Below, piece by piece: positions 35,685 to 45,251 of a DNA stretch of 64,000 bases. The stretch covers positions 620,001 through 684,000 of the forward strand of contig NZ_CP060694.1 in NCBI RefSeq assembly GCF_014352935.1. Direction: 5' to 3'. Source of the DNA: Aliarcobacter cryaerophilus. Its GTDB lineage: Bacteria; Campylobacterota; Campylobacteria; Campylobacterales; Arcobacteraceae. The position numbers and the translations under genes were made by a program. The notes below the pieces were generated by a model. That model saw only the letters and a list, made by a program, of their open reading frames with translations. It made no database searches and had not been told where the DNA came from. Position 1 is the stretch's first letter, and each line of letters starts with the position of its first letter.

Positions 35685-37790
35685 CTATTTTATAACCAGA
35701 CAGTTTCTTCCACTTCTTTTAGCTTCATACAGATTATCATCAGCTTTTTTATATATCTCTTTACTACTATTTATCTCAATTGCATTTTTACAAACTACTC
35801 CTAGAGAAATTGTTACATATTTTGAGGCTTTATTTCCTCTATGCTCTATTTTTAGATTTTCTATATCATCTTTAATAGATAGTGCATAGTCAAAAACTTT
35901 ATCTTTTTCAATATGAGTAATTATTACAAACTCTTCTCCCCCAACTCTAAATGCAAAATCATCAGCTCTATTTGTTCTATTTTTTAAAACATTTGCTACA
36001 CTTTTTATTACAATATCGCCTTCTTGGTGACCATAAGTGTCATTGTACTGTTTAAAAAAGTCAATATCTAAAATAATTAAACAAAGCTCTTTTTTATCTC
36101 TTTTTGCTCTATTTATCTCCTCTTCAATTTTTATATTAAAAAATCTTCTATTGTATATTTTTGTTAACTCATCTGTTATTGAAAGCTCTTCTATATGTTT
36201 TTTGTTTGTTATATTTGATTTTATTGATGTAAAACCTATAATTTCACTATTTTTTAAAATAGGAGTTATGATGGCATAAATCCAATAAATATCACCATTT
36301 TTAGCAAGATTTTTAATTTCACCTCTCCACTCTTTTTTACTTAAAAGAGTATTCCACATCTCTTTATAAAAACTAGTAGGAGTATTAGGATGTCTTACGA
36401 TATTGTGCGATTTTCCTATAAGTTCATCTTTTTTATATCCTGAAATTTCGCAAAATGCTTCACTAACTTCAGTTATAACTCCTTGTATATTTGTAGATGA
36501 AATTATTACATTTTGATTAACAATATTTATATAATCTTGAAGTTTTTTTTCAACCATATTTTTATTTTCAAGAGTCTTATTTAAACTATGTGCAAGAATT
36601 ATAAACTCTTTAAAGTTAAGTTGATTTGTATCTACTTTTTCATTTTTTAAAGCCGCTTTGCTAAAAGAATGAATTAGATTTTTTATATTTTTATTTATAA
36701 AATCTGCTATATATTTTGAGATAAAATAAATAGCTACTAAAATAAATAAAAAGATAATAAACATAGAAACTATTTGTTGAGTTATATTTTTTTTAAAAAT
36801 TTCATTTTTTCTTTGTAATTCTTTTTCAATTTCATCCAAATATACTCCACAACCAATAATCCAATTATAATTTTCATATTGTTTTACAAAAGAAATTTTA
36901 TCAAACTCTTCATTACTATTTGGTTTTTTAAACTTATATTCATAAAAATCACCATTTGGATTTTTAGAAATTTCTAATTGTTGTTTAAATAGCTCAGGGG
37001 ATGGGTGAAGCTTTGGTTCAACTTTTTTGCCTTCAAAAATTAAAGTATATCCATCTGTAGTATTTAAAAAAGAGTAACTGCTATTTTCATATTTTAGAGT
37101 ATTTAGCCAATTTATTATCTCTTCTTGATTATTTTTAGTTAATTCATCTATATATTCACCTGTTCCAATATGCCAATCAAAAGGTTCAAAAAGTTTTATA
37201 TAAGATATTTTTGAATAACTATTTTTATCATTTGAGTTTGGTTTTATAAATTTATTAGTTACAAATCCCTCTTTTTGCTCTTTTGCTATTTTTGCTTGAT
37301 TTTGTATTATAGGTTTATTATTTGAATCTTTTAAATCCCAAATATCAACATATTTATCAAGAGTTATTTTATTATCAAACAAAATAGCTTGACCTTTATT
37401 GCTATTTATAAAAAAGTAGTTGTTGTGATCTTTAAATTTAAAATTATTTAAAGATTGTGCTATTAAATATTTTATCTCATTTTCAGTTTTTGTTTGTTTA
37501 TTAGTTTCATAAATATCCATAGCTAAAGCATAAGCTTGATTTACCCTATCTATTAATATATCTTCTACTGTTTTTCTTAATAACTCTTCTTTATATTTTA
37601 TTAATCCATAAATCATTAAAACTTCATTTTTAACTTCTTCTTTTTTTTGTTCTGTAAACTCTTTTTTGTAGTGGTTAAACTCATTTTTAAAATTTTGATA
37701 TTGAAAAAAAATAGAGATTAAGAATGCTGCTATAATAGATGAAAATGCAGTAATAAATATAAATTTTGTTATAAATTTTGATAATTTCAA
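35685..37790 (-). CDS. Diguanylate cyclase with tandem Cache, PAS and GGDEF domains
   Basis: Membrane sensor of 701 residues. Between membrane segments (about 10-30 and 335-360) lie two Cache modules, each ending in a similar motif (FDWHIGTGEYIDEL and YNWIIGCGVYLDEI). A PAS domain of the Aer-like type (SGYKKDELIGKSHNIVRHP) occupies about 415-530, and the GGDEF domain has the active-site GGEEF in FRVGGEEFVI. It should make cyclic di-GMP in response to a periplasmic ligand and/or redox state. The ligand is unknown. Confidence 0.92.
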   Translation of the reverse strand: MKLSKFITKFIFITAFSSIIAAFLISIFFQYQNFKNEFNHYKKEFTEQKKEEVKNEVLMIYGLIKYKEELLRKTVEDILIDRVNQAYALAMDIYETNKQTKTENEIKYLIAQSLNNFKFKDHNNYFFINSNKGQAILFDNKITLDKYVDIWDLKDSNNKPIIQNQAKIAKEQKEGFVTNKFIKPNSNDKNSYSKISYIKLFEPFDWHIGTGEYIDELTKNNQEEIINWLNTLKYENSSYSFLNTTDGYTLIFEGKKVEPKLHPSPELFKQQLEISKNPNGDFYEYKFKKPNSNEEFDKISFVKQYENYNWIIGCGVYLDEIEKELQRKNEIFKKNITQQIVSMFIIFLFILVAIYFISKYIADFINKNIKNLIHSFSKAALKNEKVDTNQLNFKEFIILAHSLNKTLENKNMVEKKLQDYINIVNQNVIISSTNIQGVITEVSEAFCEISGYKKDELIGKSHNIVRHPNTPTSFYKEMWNTLLSKKEWRGEIKNLAKNGDIYWIYAIITPILKNSEIIGFTSIKSNITNKKHIEELSITDELTKIYNRRFFNIKIEEEINRAKRDKKELCLIILDIDFFKQYNDTYGHQEGDIVIKSVANVLKNRTNRADDFAFRVGGEEFVIITHIEKDKVFDYALSIKDDIENLKIEHRGNKASKYVTISLGVVCKNAIEINSSKEIYKKADDNLYEAKRSGRNCLVIK

Positions 37791-37938
37791 ATTAGACCTT
37801 TTAATTTATCGAATATATGAATTCTAGCATAATAGATATTATGGTTTGGTTTATCTATTAAGTTTGCGTTAATATAAAATTTAAATATGATTAAGAAATT
37901 TGTGTAATAATTTCATATATCAAAAAAAAGGATTTCAA

Positions 37939-38388
37939 ATGAGAAAAATTGTATCAAGTTTAGCATTGGCTTCAATCTTAGTAAGTGGTTTGTACGCACA
38001 ACAAGGTGGGGCAAATTGTGATTTTAGAAAAGATGGTAAAAATTCTCCTATAAATCAAAAAGATGGTAAAAAAATGTCAAAACAAAATTATGGTATTTTA
38101 GGAATGTTTTATGAACTAAATTTAACAGCAGATCAAAAAACAAAAATTGATAACATAATTAATGAAAGTAAAAAAAATCAAGAGCTTCCTTGTGATGCAT
38201 TTACTAAAGATAGTTTTGATAAAGATAAATTTATTAAAATTATGAAAGATAAAAGAGAAAAAAATCAAGAGTTACATGCAGATGTGATCGATAAAGCTTA
38301 TAAAGTTTTAGATTCAAAACAAAAAGAGCAATTAAGAACTCTACTTGATTTAAGAAAAGAGAAGATGAAACAAAGATTTGAAGACTAA
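37939..38388 (+). CDS. Spy/CpxP-like periplasmic protein
   Basis: Exported helical protein of 149 residues. The signal peptide is MRKIVSSLALASILVSGLYAQ; the mature part is highly charged, with the LTxxQ motif as LTADQKTKI and a second weaker copy near LDSKQKEQL, as in Spy/CpxP chaperone-like proteins. It contains two Cys (NCDF and PCDAF). The ATG at 37939 is chosen over 37900 because an AAAGGA site precedes it and the signal peptide begins there. It precedes a two-component pair by 30 nt, like cpxP with cpxRA. Confidence 0.8.
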   Translation: MRKIVSSLALASILVSGLYAQQGGANCDFRKDGKNSPINQKDGKKMSKQNYGILGMFYELNLTADQKTKIDNIINESKKNQELPCDAFTKDSFDKDKFIKIMKDKREKNQELHADVIDKAYKVLDSKQKEQLRTLLDLRKEKMKQRFED

Positions 38389-38418
38389 AAATTAAAAACT
38401 AGAAAAGAAGGAGTCTCT

Positions 38419-39099
38419 TTGATAAAAATTGCAATGATAGAAGATGATTTAGAATTAGCAGAGGTTTTATCTTTGTATCTAAAGCAGTTTAATATTGAAG
38501 TAGTAAATTTTGAAGAGCCATTTTTGGCTCTTTCTAGTTTGAAACTACAAAAGTTTGATTTACTAATTTTAGATTTAACTCTTCCTGGAATGGATGGATT
38601 AGATGTTTGTAAAAGAGTTGTTGATGAGTTTAATATTCCAATAATAATTTCAAGTGCAAGAAGTGATATAAGTGATAAAGTTACAGCTTTGAAACTTGGC
38701 GCTGATGATTATTTACCAAAACCTTATGACCCAAGAGAGTTGGAAGTAAGAATAAGAACAATTTTACGAAGATTTAATAAATCCTATGAAAAAGAAGAGC
38801 CAAATCTTAAAAAAACTTTTATTTTGGATGAAGAGAAAAAAGATATCACAAAAGATGGTATCTCTATAAAATTAACAGCAGCAGAGTTTGAGATTTTAAG
38901 CTTATTTATAAAAAGAGAAGGATTTATTGTAAGTCGTGATGATATTTTTGAAAACTCTGATATTTTAAATAGTGATTATGAAAGTAGTGGCTCTTTAGCA
39001 GTTATTATAAATAGAATAAGGCATAAAATAGAAGATAATCAAAAAGAGCCGAAATATCTTCAAACAATTAGAGGAATGGGATATAAATTTGTACAATGA
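38419..39099 (+). CDS. OmpR/CpxR-type response regulator
   Basis: Response regulator of 226 residues: receiver with IEDD, phosphorylation Asp in LLILDLTLPGMDGLD, ISSARS and YLPKPYDPREL, followed by a winged-helix DNA-binding domain ending LQTIRGMGYKFVQ. The start is TTG after an AAGGAG site. Its stop overlaps the kinase start by 4 nt. With the Spy-like gene upstream it forms an envelope-stress-like trio; the Campylobacterota ArsR/ArsS pair is the closest named type I recognise. Confidence 0.93.
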   Translation: MIKIAMIEDDLELAEVLSLYLKQFNIEVVNFEEPFLALSSLKLQKFDLLILDLTLPGMDGLDVCKRVVDEFNIPIIISSARSDISDKVTALKLGADDYLPKPYDPRELEVRIRTILRRFNKSYEKEEPNLKKTFILDEEKKDITKDGISIKLTAAEFEILSLFIKREGFIVSRDDIFENSDILNSDYESSGSLAVIINRIRHKIEDNQKEPKYLQTIRGMGYKFVQ

Positions 39100-40316
39100 A
39101 TAAAAATTCAATAATATTTTCTACAACACTAAATTTTCTTATAACCTCTCTTTTATTGATAGTATCTTTTATATTTTTATTAAGTCATGAAAACTTCAAA
39201 AAAAATGAACAAATATTTGAAAGATATAAACCAATAATAAAAATGGTAAGTGGTAAGAAATTTTATTTTGATAAAGATTTTCATAAAAATTTACTAGATA
39301 TGAATTATGAACTATTTGAAAGCAAAGAAGAGATAAAAAATATTTTAAGTAACAACAAAAAAATGATTTTTGCAAGATCAAACAAACATAATGAAACTTT
39401 TAAAATATTTGAAATAGATGGAAAAATTTATCTATTTTTTGAAAAATTTGATACTCAAATTTTAATAAAAGATTTAGAGAGCCAGAATCTTACAAATAGT
39501 TTTTATACTATTTTTGTATTTGTTTCTCTTTTAATTGTAATAACAATTTTGTATATAAATACTTTAAAAAAACTACTTCCACTAAAAGAGTTAAAAGATA
39601 AGGTTATAAATTTTGGTGATGAAAAGTTTGATTTTGAATTGTCAAATAGTAGCAGTAAAGATGAGGTTACTCTTTTGGCAAACGAGTTCAAAAAAAGTGC
39701 CCAAAAGCTTAAAAATATCAAAGAGTCAAGAAATATTTTTATAAGAAATATTATGCATGAGCTTAAAACTCCAATTACAAAAGGAAAGTTTCTTTTACAG
39801 CTTGAAAAAAGCGATGAAAATATAGAAAAATTAAAGATGGTTTTTAACCGCTTAGAAAGTTTAATAAATGAATTTGCAACAATCGAAGAGCTTATTTCTC
39901 AAAATAGAGTTTTAGAAAAAAAGAGTTATTTTTTAGAAGATTTACTTGATAATGCAAAAGATATTTTGATGATAGATGATAATTGTGTTAAAAATTCATA
40001 CGAAAATATTAAGTTAAATGTAAATTTTAAACTATTTTCAATAGCTATAAAAAACTTAATTGATAATGCAATAAAGTATTCAAATGATAAAAAAGTTGAA
40101 GTTTTAACACAAAATGAAGATATTTTATTTGTAAATAGTGGAAAAAAATTAGAAGGAGATTTTGAAAAATACCTTGAACCTTTTTATAGTAAATCCTCAA
40201 ATGAGTCTTTTGGTTTAGGTCTTTATATTGTTTTTAATATTTTAAAGGCAAATGGATATAATTTGCTTTATAAATATGAAGATGGTAAAAATATTTTTAT
40301 TGTCAAAAAAGGATAA
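39096..40316 (+). CDS. ArsS-like sensor histidine kinase
   Basis: Membrane kinase of 406 residues with two membrane segments (about 10-30 and 140-160) around a small periplasmic domain of roughly 110 residues. A HAMP-like linker follows, then the H box NIMHELKTPITKGK, the N box LIDNAIKYSN, and G2 FGLGLYIV. The G1 region reads FVNSGKKL, lacking the usual DxGxG, a trait I associate with ArsS-type kinases. It partners the regulator upstream. No DNA separates it from the FAD enzyme gene. Confidence 0.9.
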   Translation: MNKNSIIFSTTLNFLITSLLLIVSFIFLLSHENFKKNEQIFERYKPIIKMVSGKKFYFDKDFHKNLLDMNYELFESKEEIKNILSNNKKMIFARSNKHNETFKIFEIDGKIYLFFEKFDTQILIKDLESQNLTNSFYTIFVFVSLLIVITILYINTLKKLLPLKELKDKVINFGDEKFDFELSNSSSKDEVTLLANEFKKSAQKLKNIKESRNIFIRNIMHELKTPITKGKFLLQLEKSDENIEKLKMVFNRLESLINEFATIEELISQNRVLEKKSYFLEDLLDNAKDILMIDDNCVKNSYENIKLNVNFKLFSIAIKNLIDNAIKYSNDKKVEVLTQNEDILFVNSGKKLEGDFEKYLEPFYSKSSNESFGLGLYIVFNILKANGYNLLYKYEDGKNIFIVKKG

Positions 40317-40319
40317 GAA

Positions 40320-41480
40320 ATTTTCGATATAGCAATTATTGGAGCAGGTGCAAGTGGTTTGATGTTTGCTTCAAATTTGGATAAAAATAAATTTAAAAAT
40401 ATTTGTCTAATAGATTCAAATAGCAAAATAGGGCAAAAAATAAAGGTTTCAGGTGGAGCTAAATGTAATATCACAAATGAGTTTGTAAGTGATAAAAACT
40501 ATTTAGGAGATAGAACTTTTGCAAAAGAGATTTTAAAGAATTTTTCAAAAGATGATTTATTAAAATTTTTAAATAAAAATCAAGTTTTCCCAAAAATTAA
40601 CCCTAAAATTGTAAAAGGAACATATTTTTGTAACTCTAGTCAAGATGTTATTGATATGTTTGCTTTAAAAACTTCACATATTAAAAAATATTTTGATACA
40701 AAAGTTTTAGATGTTGATTTTAATAATTTTTTTACAATTAAAACATCAAATGGAATAATAGAGTCAAAAAAAGTTGTATTTGCTAGTGGTGGACTATCGT
40801 ATAGCTCTTTAGGAGCTTCAAGCATAGCATTTGATATAGCAAAAAAATTTGACCACACAATCAACAAATTAAACCCAGCACTTGTAGGATTTACAGTTCA
40901 AAAAGAGCAGTTTTGGTTTAAAGAGTTATCAGGATTATCTATATTTGTAAATATTTTAACAGATAGCAAAGATGGGAAAAAGGCAATTGAAGGAAATCTT
41001 CTTTTTGCTCATAAAGGATTTAGTGGACCAGCTGTTTTGACCTCCTCTTTATATTGGGAAAAAGGAAAAATAGAAATAGATTTTTTACCAAAAGATAAAA
41101 TAGAAAAGTTTTTAATTGGAAATAGAAATATCTCAACTGCACTTCCTTTACCAAAAAGATTTATTCAAGAGTTTTTATCTTCAGTAGATTTAGAAGATAA
41201 AAGTTGTTCAAAACTAACACAGCAAGATTTAGAAAAATTAAAACTTCTAAAAAATTATGAATTAAGTCCTGCTGGAAATTTTGGATATACAAAAGCTGAG
41301 GTTACAAAAGGTGGAATTGATACAAATGAGATAAATCATAACTCTTTTGAAAGTTTAAAACAAAAAGATCTATATTTTATAGGAGAGTGTTTGGATTTAA
41401 CAGGAGAACTTGGGGGCTTTAATTTCCAAATAGTATTTTCACAAGCCTTTATTTGTGCAAATCACCTAAATAAGAATTAA
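40320..41480 (+). CDS. FAD-dependent oxidoreductase (HI0933/BaiN-like) with apparent ATT start
   Basis: Flavoprotein of about 386 residues. The FAD-binding Rossmann motif DIAIIGAGASGLMFAS lies upstream of the first ATG (40359), so translation must begin earlier. The reading frame upstream offers ATT at 40320, placed six bases after an AAGGA site and 3 nt past the kinase stop; no ATG, GTG or TTG is available before the motif. Family signatures include KVSGGAKCNITN, VVFASGGLSYSSLG, HKGFSGPAVLTSS and ECLDLTGELGGFNFQ. The reaction is unknown for most members of this family. Confidence 0.88.
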   Translation: MFDIAIIGAGASGLMFASNLDKNKFKNICLIDSNSKIGQKIKVSGGAKCNITNEFVSDKNYLGDRTFAKEILKNFSKDDLLKFLNKNQVFPKINPKIVKGTYFCNSSQDVIDMFALKTSHIKKYFDTKVLDVDFNNFFTIKTSNGIIESKKVVFASGGLSYSSLGASSIAFDIAKKFDHTINKLNPALVGFTVQKEQFWFKELSGLSIFVNILTDSKDGKKAIEGNLLFAHKGFSGPAVLTSSLYWEKGKIEIDFLPKDKIEKFLIGNRNISTALPLPKRFIQEFLSSVDLEDKSCSKLTQQDLEKLKLLKNYELSPAGNFGYTKAEVTKGGIDTNEINHNSFESLKQKDLYFIGECLDLTGELGGFNFQIVFSQAFICANHLNKN

Positions 41481-41531
41481 GTTATTTTTAGATACTTTTC
41501 AAGCAATAATAATATAAAAGGGGATTGTTTT

Positions 41532-42935
41532 ATGTTCTTTGGAAACAAAAAAAATGATAGTTTAATAGAGAGTTTAACAAATGAGATTTTAGAGCTTAAA
41601 AAGAAGCTTGAAGAAAAAGATAATGAATTAAAAAATTTAATTAATTCAAGCTCTTTAAAACTAGATGATATTGTTAAAAATAAAGATAAAGAGATTGAAC
41701 TTTACAAAACTATCTCATCTTTTTCTCAAGAAGAGGGATTAGTTGTATTAGATGAAAATGATAAACTTTTTTTTGTAAATGACTTATCAAAATCGCATAT
41801 ACAAGATTTCTCATCAATTATAAATGCTGTTAAATCAAATGAAGATAAAGTAATTCTTGAAGAGTGTGAAGCAAAAATCTCTGTAAAAAAATATAATAAC
41901 TACAATATCGTATCTTTAGTAAAAACATCTATTCATGACAATAAAGAGGGTGGACTGCTAGAGCGACATAATAAAAATATGACAAGATCTTTAGGTGATA
42001 CTCAAAATACATACTTAGAACTTTTAAAAGAGCTTCAAGATATGCAAAAAGAGTCAAAAGAGACAGCACTTGGTTCAACTCAAGGATTAACTTTGACAAA
42101 AGAGGTTGTAATTGATACAGATAATTTATATAAAGAGATTGCAAGTGAAAATGAAGTTGTAGAATCTTTGGTTTCTAAAAGTAAGGATATTGCTCAAGTT
42201 ATAAATATTATTCAAGAAATTGCGTTCCAAACAAATATTCTTTCACTTAATGCTGCTGTTGAAGCAGCAACTGCAGGAGAAGCTGGAAAAGGATTTGCTG
42301 TTGTTGCTCAAGAAGTGCGAAATCTTGCAAGTAGAAGTGCAGATGCTGCAAAACAGATAAAAGATGTTGTTACAACAATTCAAAAAGAGACTGAAAAGAT
42401 AAAAGAGAGTTCTGATACTGTTACATCAGTTATTAATGAGACAAAAGGAAGAATTGAGTCTTTAAGTAAATTAATGAATACATTCCAAAAAAATTCAAAT
42501 AGAGCTGTTTTTGAAGTTGAAAGTATTTCAAATAAAATCTTTATAAATCTTGCTAAACTTGACCATGTTATTTATAAAAATAATTTATATCAATTAATTT
42601 TTGGTAACTCACATAACTTTAAACCAGTTGATCATACACAGTGTAGGCTTGGACAGTGGTATAATACAGGACTTGGAAAACAAGAGTTTAGTTTCACTCA
42701 CTCTTATAAAGGCTTAGACAATCCACACTCAATTGTTCACAAAGAGGCAAATATTCTTGCAAATGAGTGTTCTGGACATGAGATATCTTGTTCAAAAGAG
42801 TTAATAGAAAATAAAATTGAACTTGTTGAAAAAGCAAGTGAGCAGGTATTTATATTCTTAGATAGAATTCTTGAAGAGAAAAATGAGCAAGTTATGAAAG
42901 AAGCTGCAAATAAACTATTTAATGAGGAGAAATAA
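41532..42935 (+). CDS. Soluble methyl-accepting chemotaxis protein with C-terminal CZB domain
   Basis: Cytoplasmic chemoreceptor of 467 residues; no membrane segment. The N-terminus is a coiled coil (residues ~8-60) and a short PAS-like region ([20 protein letters not shown]). The signalling tip is [40 protein letters not shown]. The C-terminal CZB zinc-binding domain shows the 3His/1Cys pattern [13 protein letters not shown]...[24 protein letters not shown] receptors respond to zinc or oxidants such as hypochlorite. It starts a four-gene signalling run. Confidence 0.94.
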   Translation: MFFGNKKNDSLIESLTNEILELKKKLEEKDNELKNLINSSSLKLDDIVKNKDKEIELYKTISSFSQEEGLVVLDENDKLFFVNDLSKSHIQDFSSIINAVKSNEDKVILEECEAKISVKKYNNYNIVSLVKTSIHDNKEGGLLERHNKNMTRSLGDTQNTYLELLKELQDMQKESKETALGSTQGLTLTKEVVIDTDNLYKEIASENEVVESLVSKSKDIAQVINIIQEIAFQTNILSLNAAVEAATAGEAGKGFAVVAQEVRNLASRSADAAKQIKDVVTTIQKETEKIKESSDTVTSVINETKGRIESLSKLMNTFQKNSNRAVFEVESISNKIFINLAKLDHVIYKNNLYQLIFGNSHNFKPVDHTQCRLGQWYNTGLGKQEFSFTHSYKGLDNPHSIVHKEANILANECSGHEISCSKELIENKIELVEKASEQVFIFLDRILEEKNEQVMKEAANKLFNEEK

Positions 42936-42936
42936 A

Positions 42937-43314
42937 ATGAGTAAAAAGTATTCAATTTTAGTAATTGATGATGAAATAGAAATTTTAGATATGTTAAGCA
43001 GATTTTTAAATAGAAATCCAAATTTTAGTGTTCAAACATTTTCCAATCCAGTTTCGGCTTTGAGTTCAATAAATAATAACACAAAATATGATTTAGTTTT
43101 ACTCGATATTATGATGCCTCAAATGAATGGTTTGGATGTTTTGGAAAAATTAAAAGAGATAAATAGTGATCAAAAAGTTATTATGATGACTGCTTATTCA
43201 ACTTTGGATAAGGTTTTAAAATCTCATAAAATAGGTGCAACAAACTATGTTATGAAACCTTTTAGTTCTCTTGATTCATTAGAAAAAAAGGTAATTGAAG
43301 TCCTAGAAGCATAA
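42937..43314 (+). CDS. Single-domain CheY-like response regulator
   Basis: Stand-alone receiver of 125 residues: VIDDEIEIL, phosphorylation Asp in LVLLDIMMPQMNGLDV, switch residue in MMTAYST and the Lys in NYVMKPFSS. No output domain. The ATG at 42937 has a GAGGAG site and directly follows the CZB receptor stop; an in-frame upstream ATG at 42922 would overlap that gene. It is likely a phosphotransfer intermediate between the kinases that follow. Confidence 0.93.
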   Translation: MSKKYSILVIDDEIEILDMLSRFLNRNPNFSVQTFSNPVSALSSINNNTKYDLVLLDIMMPQMNGLDVLEKLKEINSDQKVIMMTAYSTLDKVLKSHKIGATNYVMKPFSSLDSLEKKVIEVLEA

Positions 43315-43316
43315 AT

Positions 43317-45251
43317 ATGGAAAATAAAAACCTAATTTTTAGGTATTTTTTATATTTTATTTTATCTTTTGCGCTCTCTATTTTTGTAATAAATTGGTTT
43401 AAAAATATTAGTTTAGAAGCTGTTTTAAATGACTATAAAAAAGAGAGTTTAAATAAGTACAATAGATATTATGATGAGTTGATTAAAACAAGTGATTTTA
43501 TATACTTTAATGGATTTATCAAAAACAAAAAATTAATATCTATTTTGCAAAAAAGCGATGAGAATAAGATAAAAGATGAGCTTTATCTTGAGTTTGAGCC
43601 AGAGTTTTCATATTACAAAACTTTAGGAATATATGATATTAGTTTTTATACTGTAGATAGTAAGCCAATATTAAACTTTCAAGATGTAAATTTTGATGAC
43701 AATTTTAATCTAAATATTACTCAAAAAGTTGTCGCTTCAAAAAAAGAGTTTGTTGATATAAAATATGGTGATAAAAATAGTACTATTATATTTTCAAAAC
43801 CAATAATTGATGAAAAACTAAATTTATTGGCAGTTGTAAATTTTGAGTTTAATTTTAATCAAATTTTAAATAAGTTAAATTCAAATTCAGATTTAATATT
43901 TGAAAAATTTGTTTCAAACTCTTCTGGTATTGGAAAAGATAGACTTTTTATTTTAATTCCAATTTTTAAATTAGAAGATTCAAAAACTTTTTACTTAAAA
44001 TCAAACTTATTAGAAAAAAATATAAAAATAGAAAAATTAAATGATTTTTATAACTTTTTAACTATATTTTTTGGCTTAAGTTTAGCACTTATTGTTTTTT
44101 TGCTTTATAAATCAAAAAATCAAGATATTAAAAATAAACTTTTAAAAAATAGATATGATGAACTATTTTCTCAAGTAGATAGATATGTATTGAAGCTTGA
44201 CACTGATTTAGATGGAAAAATAACTTTTGTAACAAAAAGTTTTTGCGAAATGTCGGGATATTCTAAAGATGAGATTGTTGGTAAAAATGCAAATATTTTA
44301 AGACACCCTGATATGTCACAAAACTTCTATAAAAATCTTTGGAAAGAGTTAAGAGCAAAAAAAATATGGCAAGGTGAAGTAAAAAATATAGATAAATTTG
44401 GAAATACATATTGGGTTAAAACATCTTTATTTCCAAAATATAATGATAAAAAGCAGCATATTGGATATTCATCTATTAGAACAGATATAACTGCAACAAA
44501 ACAGCTTGAAAAAACAAATAGACTTTTAAAAGAAGATTTATCAAATAGATTAAATGATTTAAAAATTCAAGATGAAACAGCTTTGAACTCTTTAAAGGTT
44601 GCACTTATGTCAAAAATTTTGGATAGCTTTTCACACCAATGGAAAACACCAATATCAAAAATATATTTTGAGTTATTAAAACTAGAAAATATTAAAAAAG
44701 ATTTAGACATCTTAAAAATAGAGGATGTAAAAAATAATATAGAGAGTGAGTTAAAAGAGTTATCGGATATGTTAAATGAGACAAAAACACTATTTTCTTC
44801 AAGACAAAATATGAGTTCAAATCTATTTGATATTGTAAAAAGTATATCAAGTAAATTTGATAATTCATTACTTGAGATAGTATATGATTTTGATGAAAAT
44901 ATTAAAATTAATTTTGCACATAATGATTTGAAAAATATTATTATAAATATTCTTTCTACTGTCGTAGAGTTTGCAAAAAAATACTCATTAGAGAGAGTTA
45001 TTGTAAATATTTCACTGCAAATAGAAGAAAATTCAGATGAAATAGTTTTAAAAATAGAAGATAATATAAAAGATATAAGAAAAAAAGAGTTTTTTGAACA
45101 ATTTTTAAATTTTGAAGATGAAAATAAGTTTGATTCAAAAATATATTTAGCAAAACTTTTGGCAGATAAAAATCAAGCTATATTTTTATGTAATATATTA
45201 GAAAATAGTACAAGTTATTATATAAAATTTAAAAAGGCAAAAATATTTTGA
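43317..45251 (+). CDS. PAS sensor histidine kinase with degenerate ATPase domain
   Basis: Membrane protein of 644 residues: membrane segments at about 10-28 and 245-265 flank a Cache-like periplasmic domain; an Aer-like PAS (SGYSKDEIVGKNANILRHP) is at about 285-400; the dimerisation helix has an intact H box, SFSHQWKTPISK. The catalytic domain is eroded: the N box is NIIINILSTVVEFA, the G1 position reads IEDNIKDIRKK and no GxGxGL is found. It may be phosphorylated in trans or act as a phosphatase/receptor. It lies 2 nt after the CheY-like gene and overlaps the next kinase. Confidence 0.85.
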   Translation: MENKNLIFRYFLYFILSFALSIFVINWFKNISLEAVLNDYKKESLNKYNRYYDELIKTSDFIYFNGFIKNKKLISILQKSDENKIKDELYLEFEPEFSYYKTLGIYDISFYTVDSKPILNFQDVNFDDNFNLNITQKVVASKKEFVDIKYGDKNSTIIFSKPIIDEKLNLLAVVNFEFNFNQILNKLNSNSDLIFEKFVSNSSGIGKDRLFILIPIFKLEDSKTFYLKSNLLEKNIKIEKLNDFYNFLTIFFGLSLALIVFLLYKSKNQDIKNKLLKNRYDELFSQVDRYVLKLDTDLDGKITFVTKSFCEMSGYSKDEIVGKNANILRHPDMSQNFYKNLWKELRAKKIWQGEVKNIDKFGNTYWVKTSLFPKYNDKKQHIGYSSIRTDITATKQLEKTNRLLKEDLSNRLNDLKIQDETALNSLKVALMSKILDSFSHQWKTPISKIYFELLKLENIKKDLDILKIEDVKNNIESELKELSDMLNETKTLFSSRQNMSSNLFDIVKSISSKFDNSLLEIVYDFDENIKINFAHNDLKNIIINILSTVVEFAKKYSLERVIVNISLQIEENSDEIVLKIEDNIKDIRKKEFFEQFLNFEDENKFDSKIYLAKLLADKNQAIFLCNILENSTSYYIKFKKAKIF

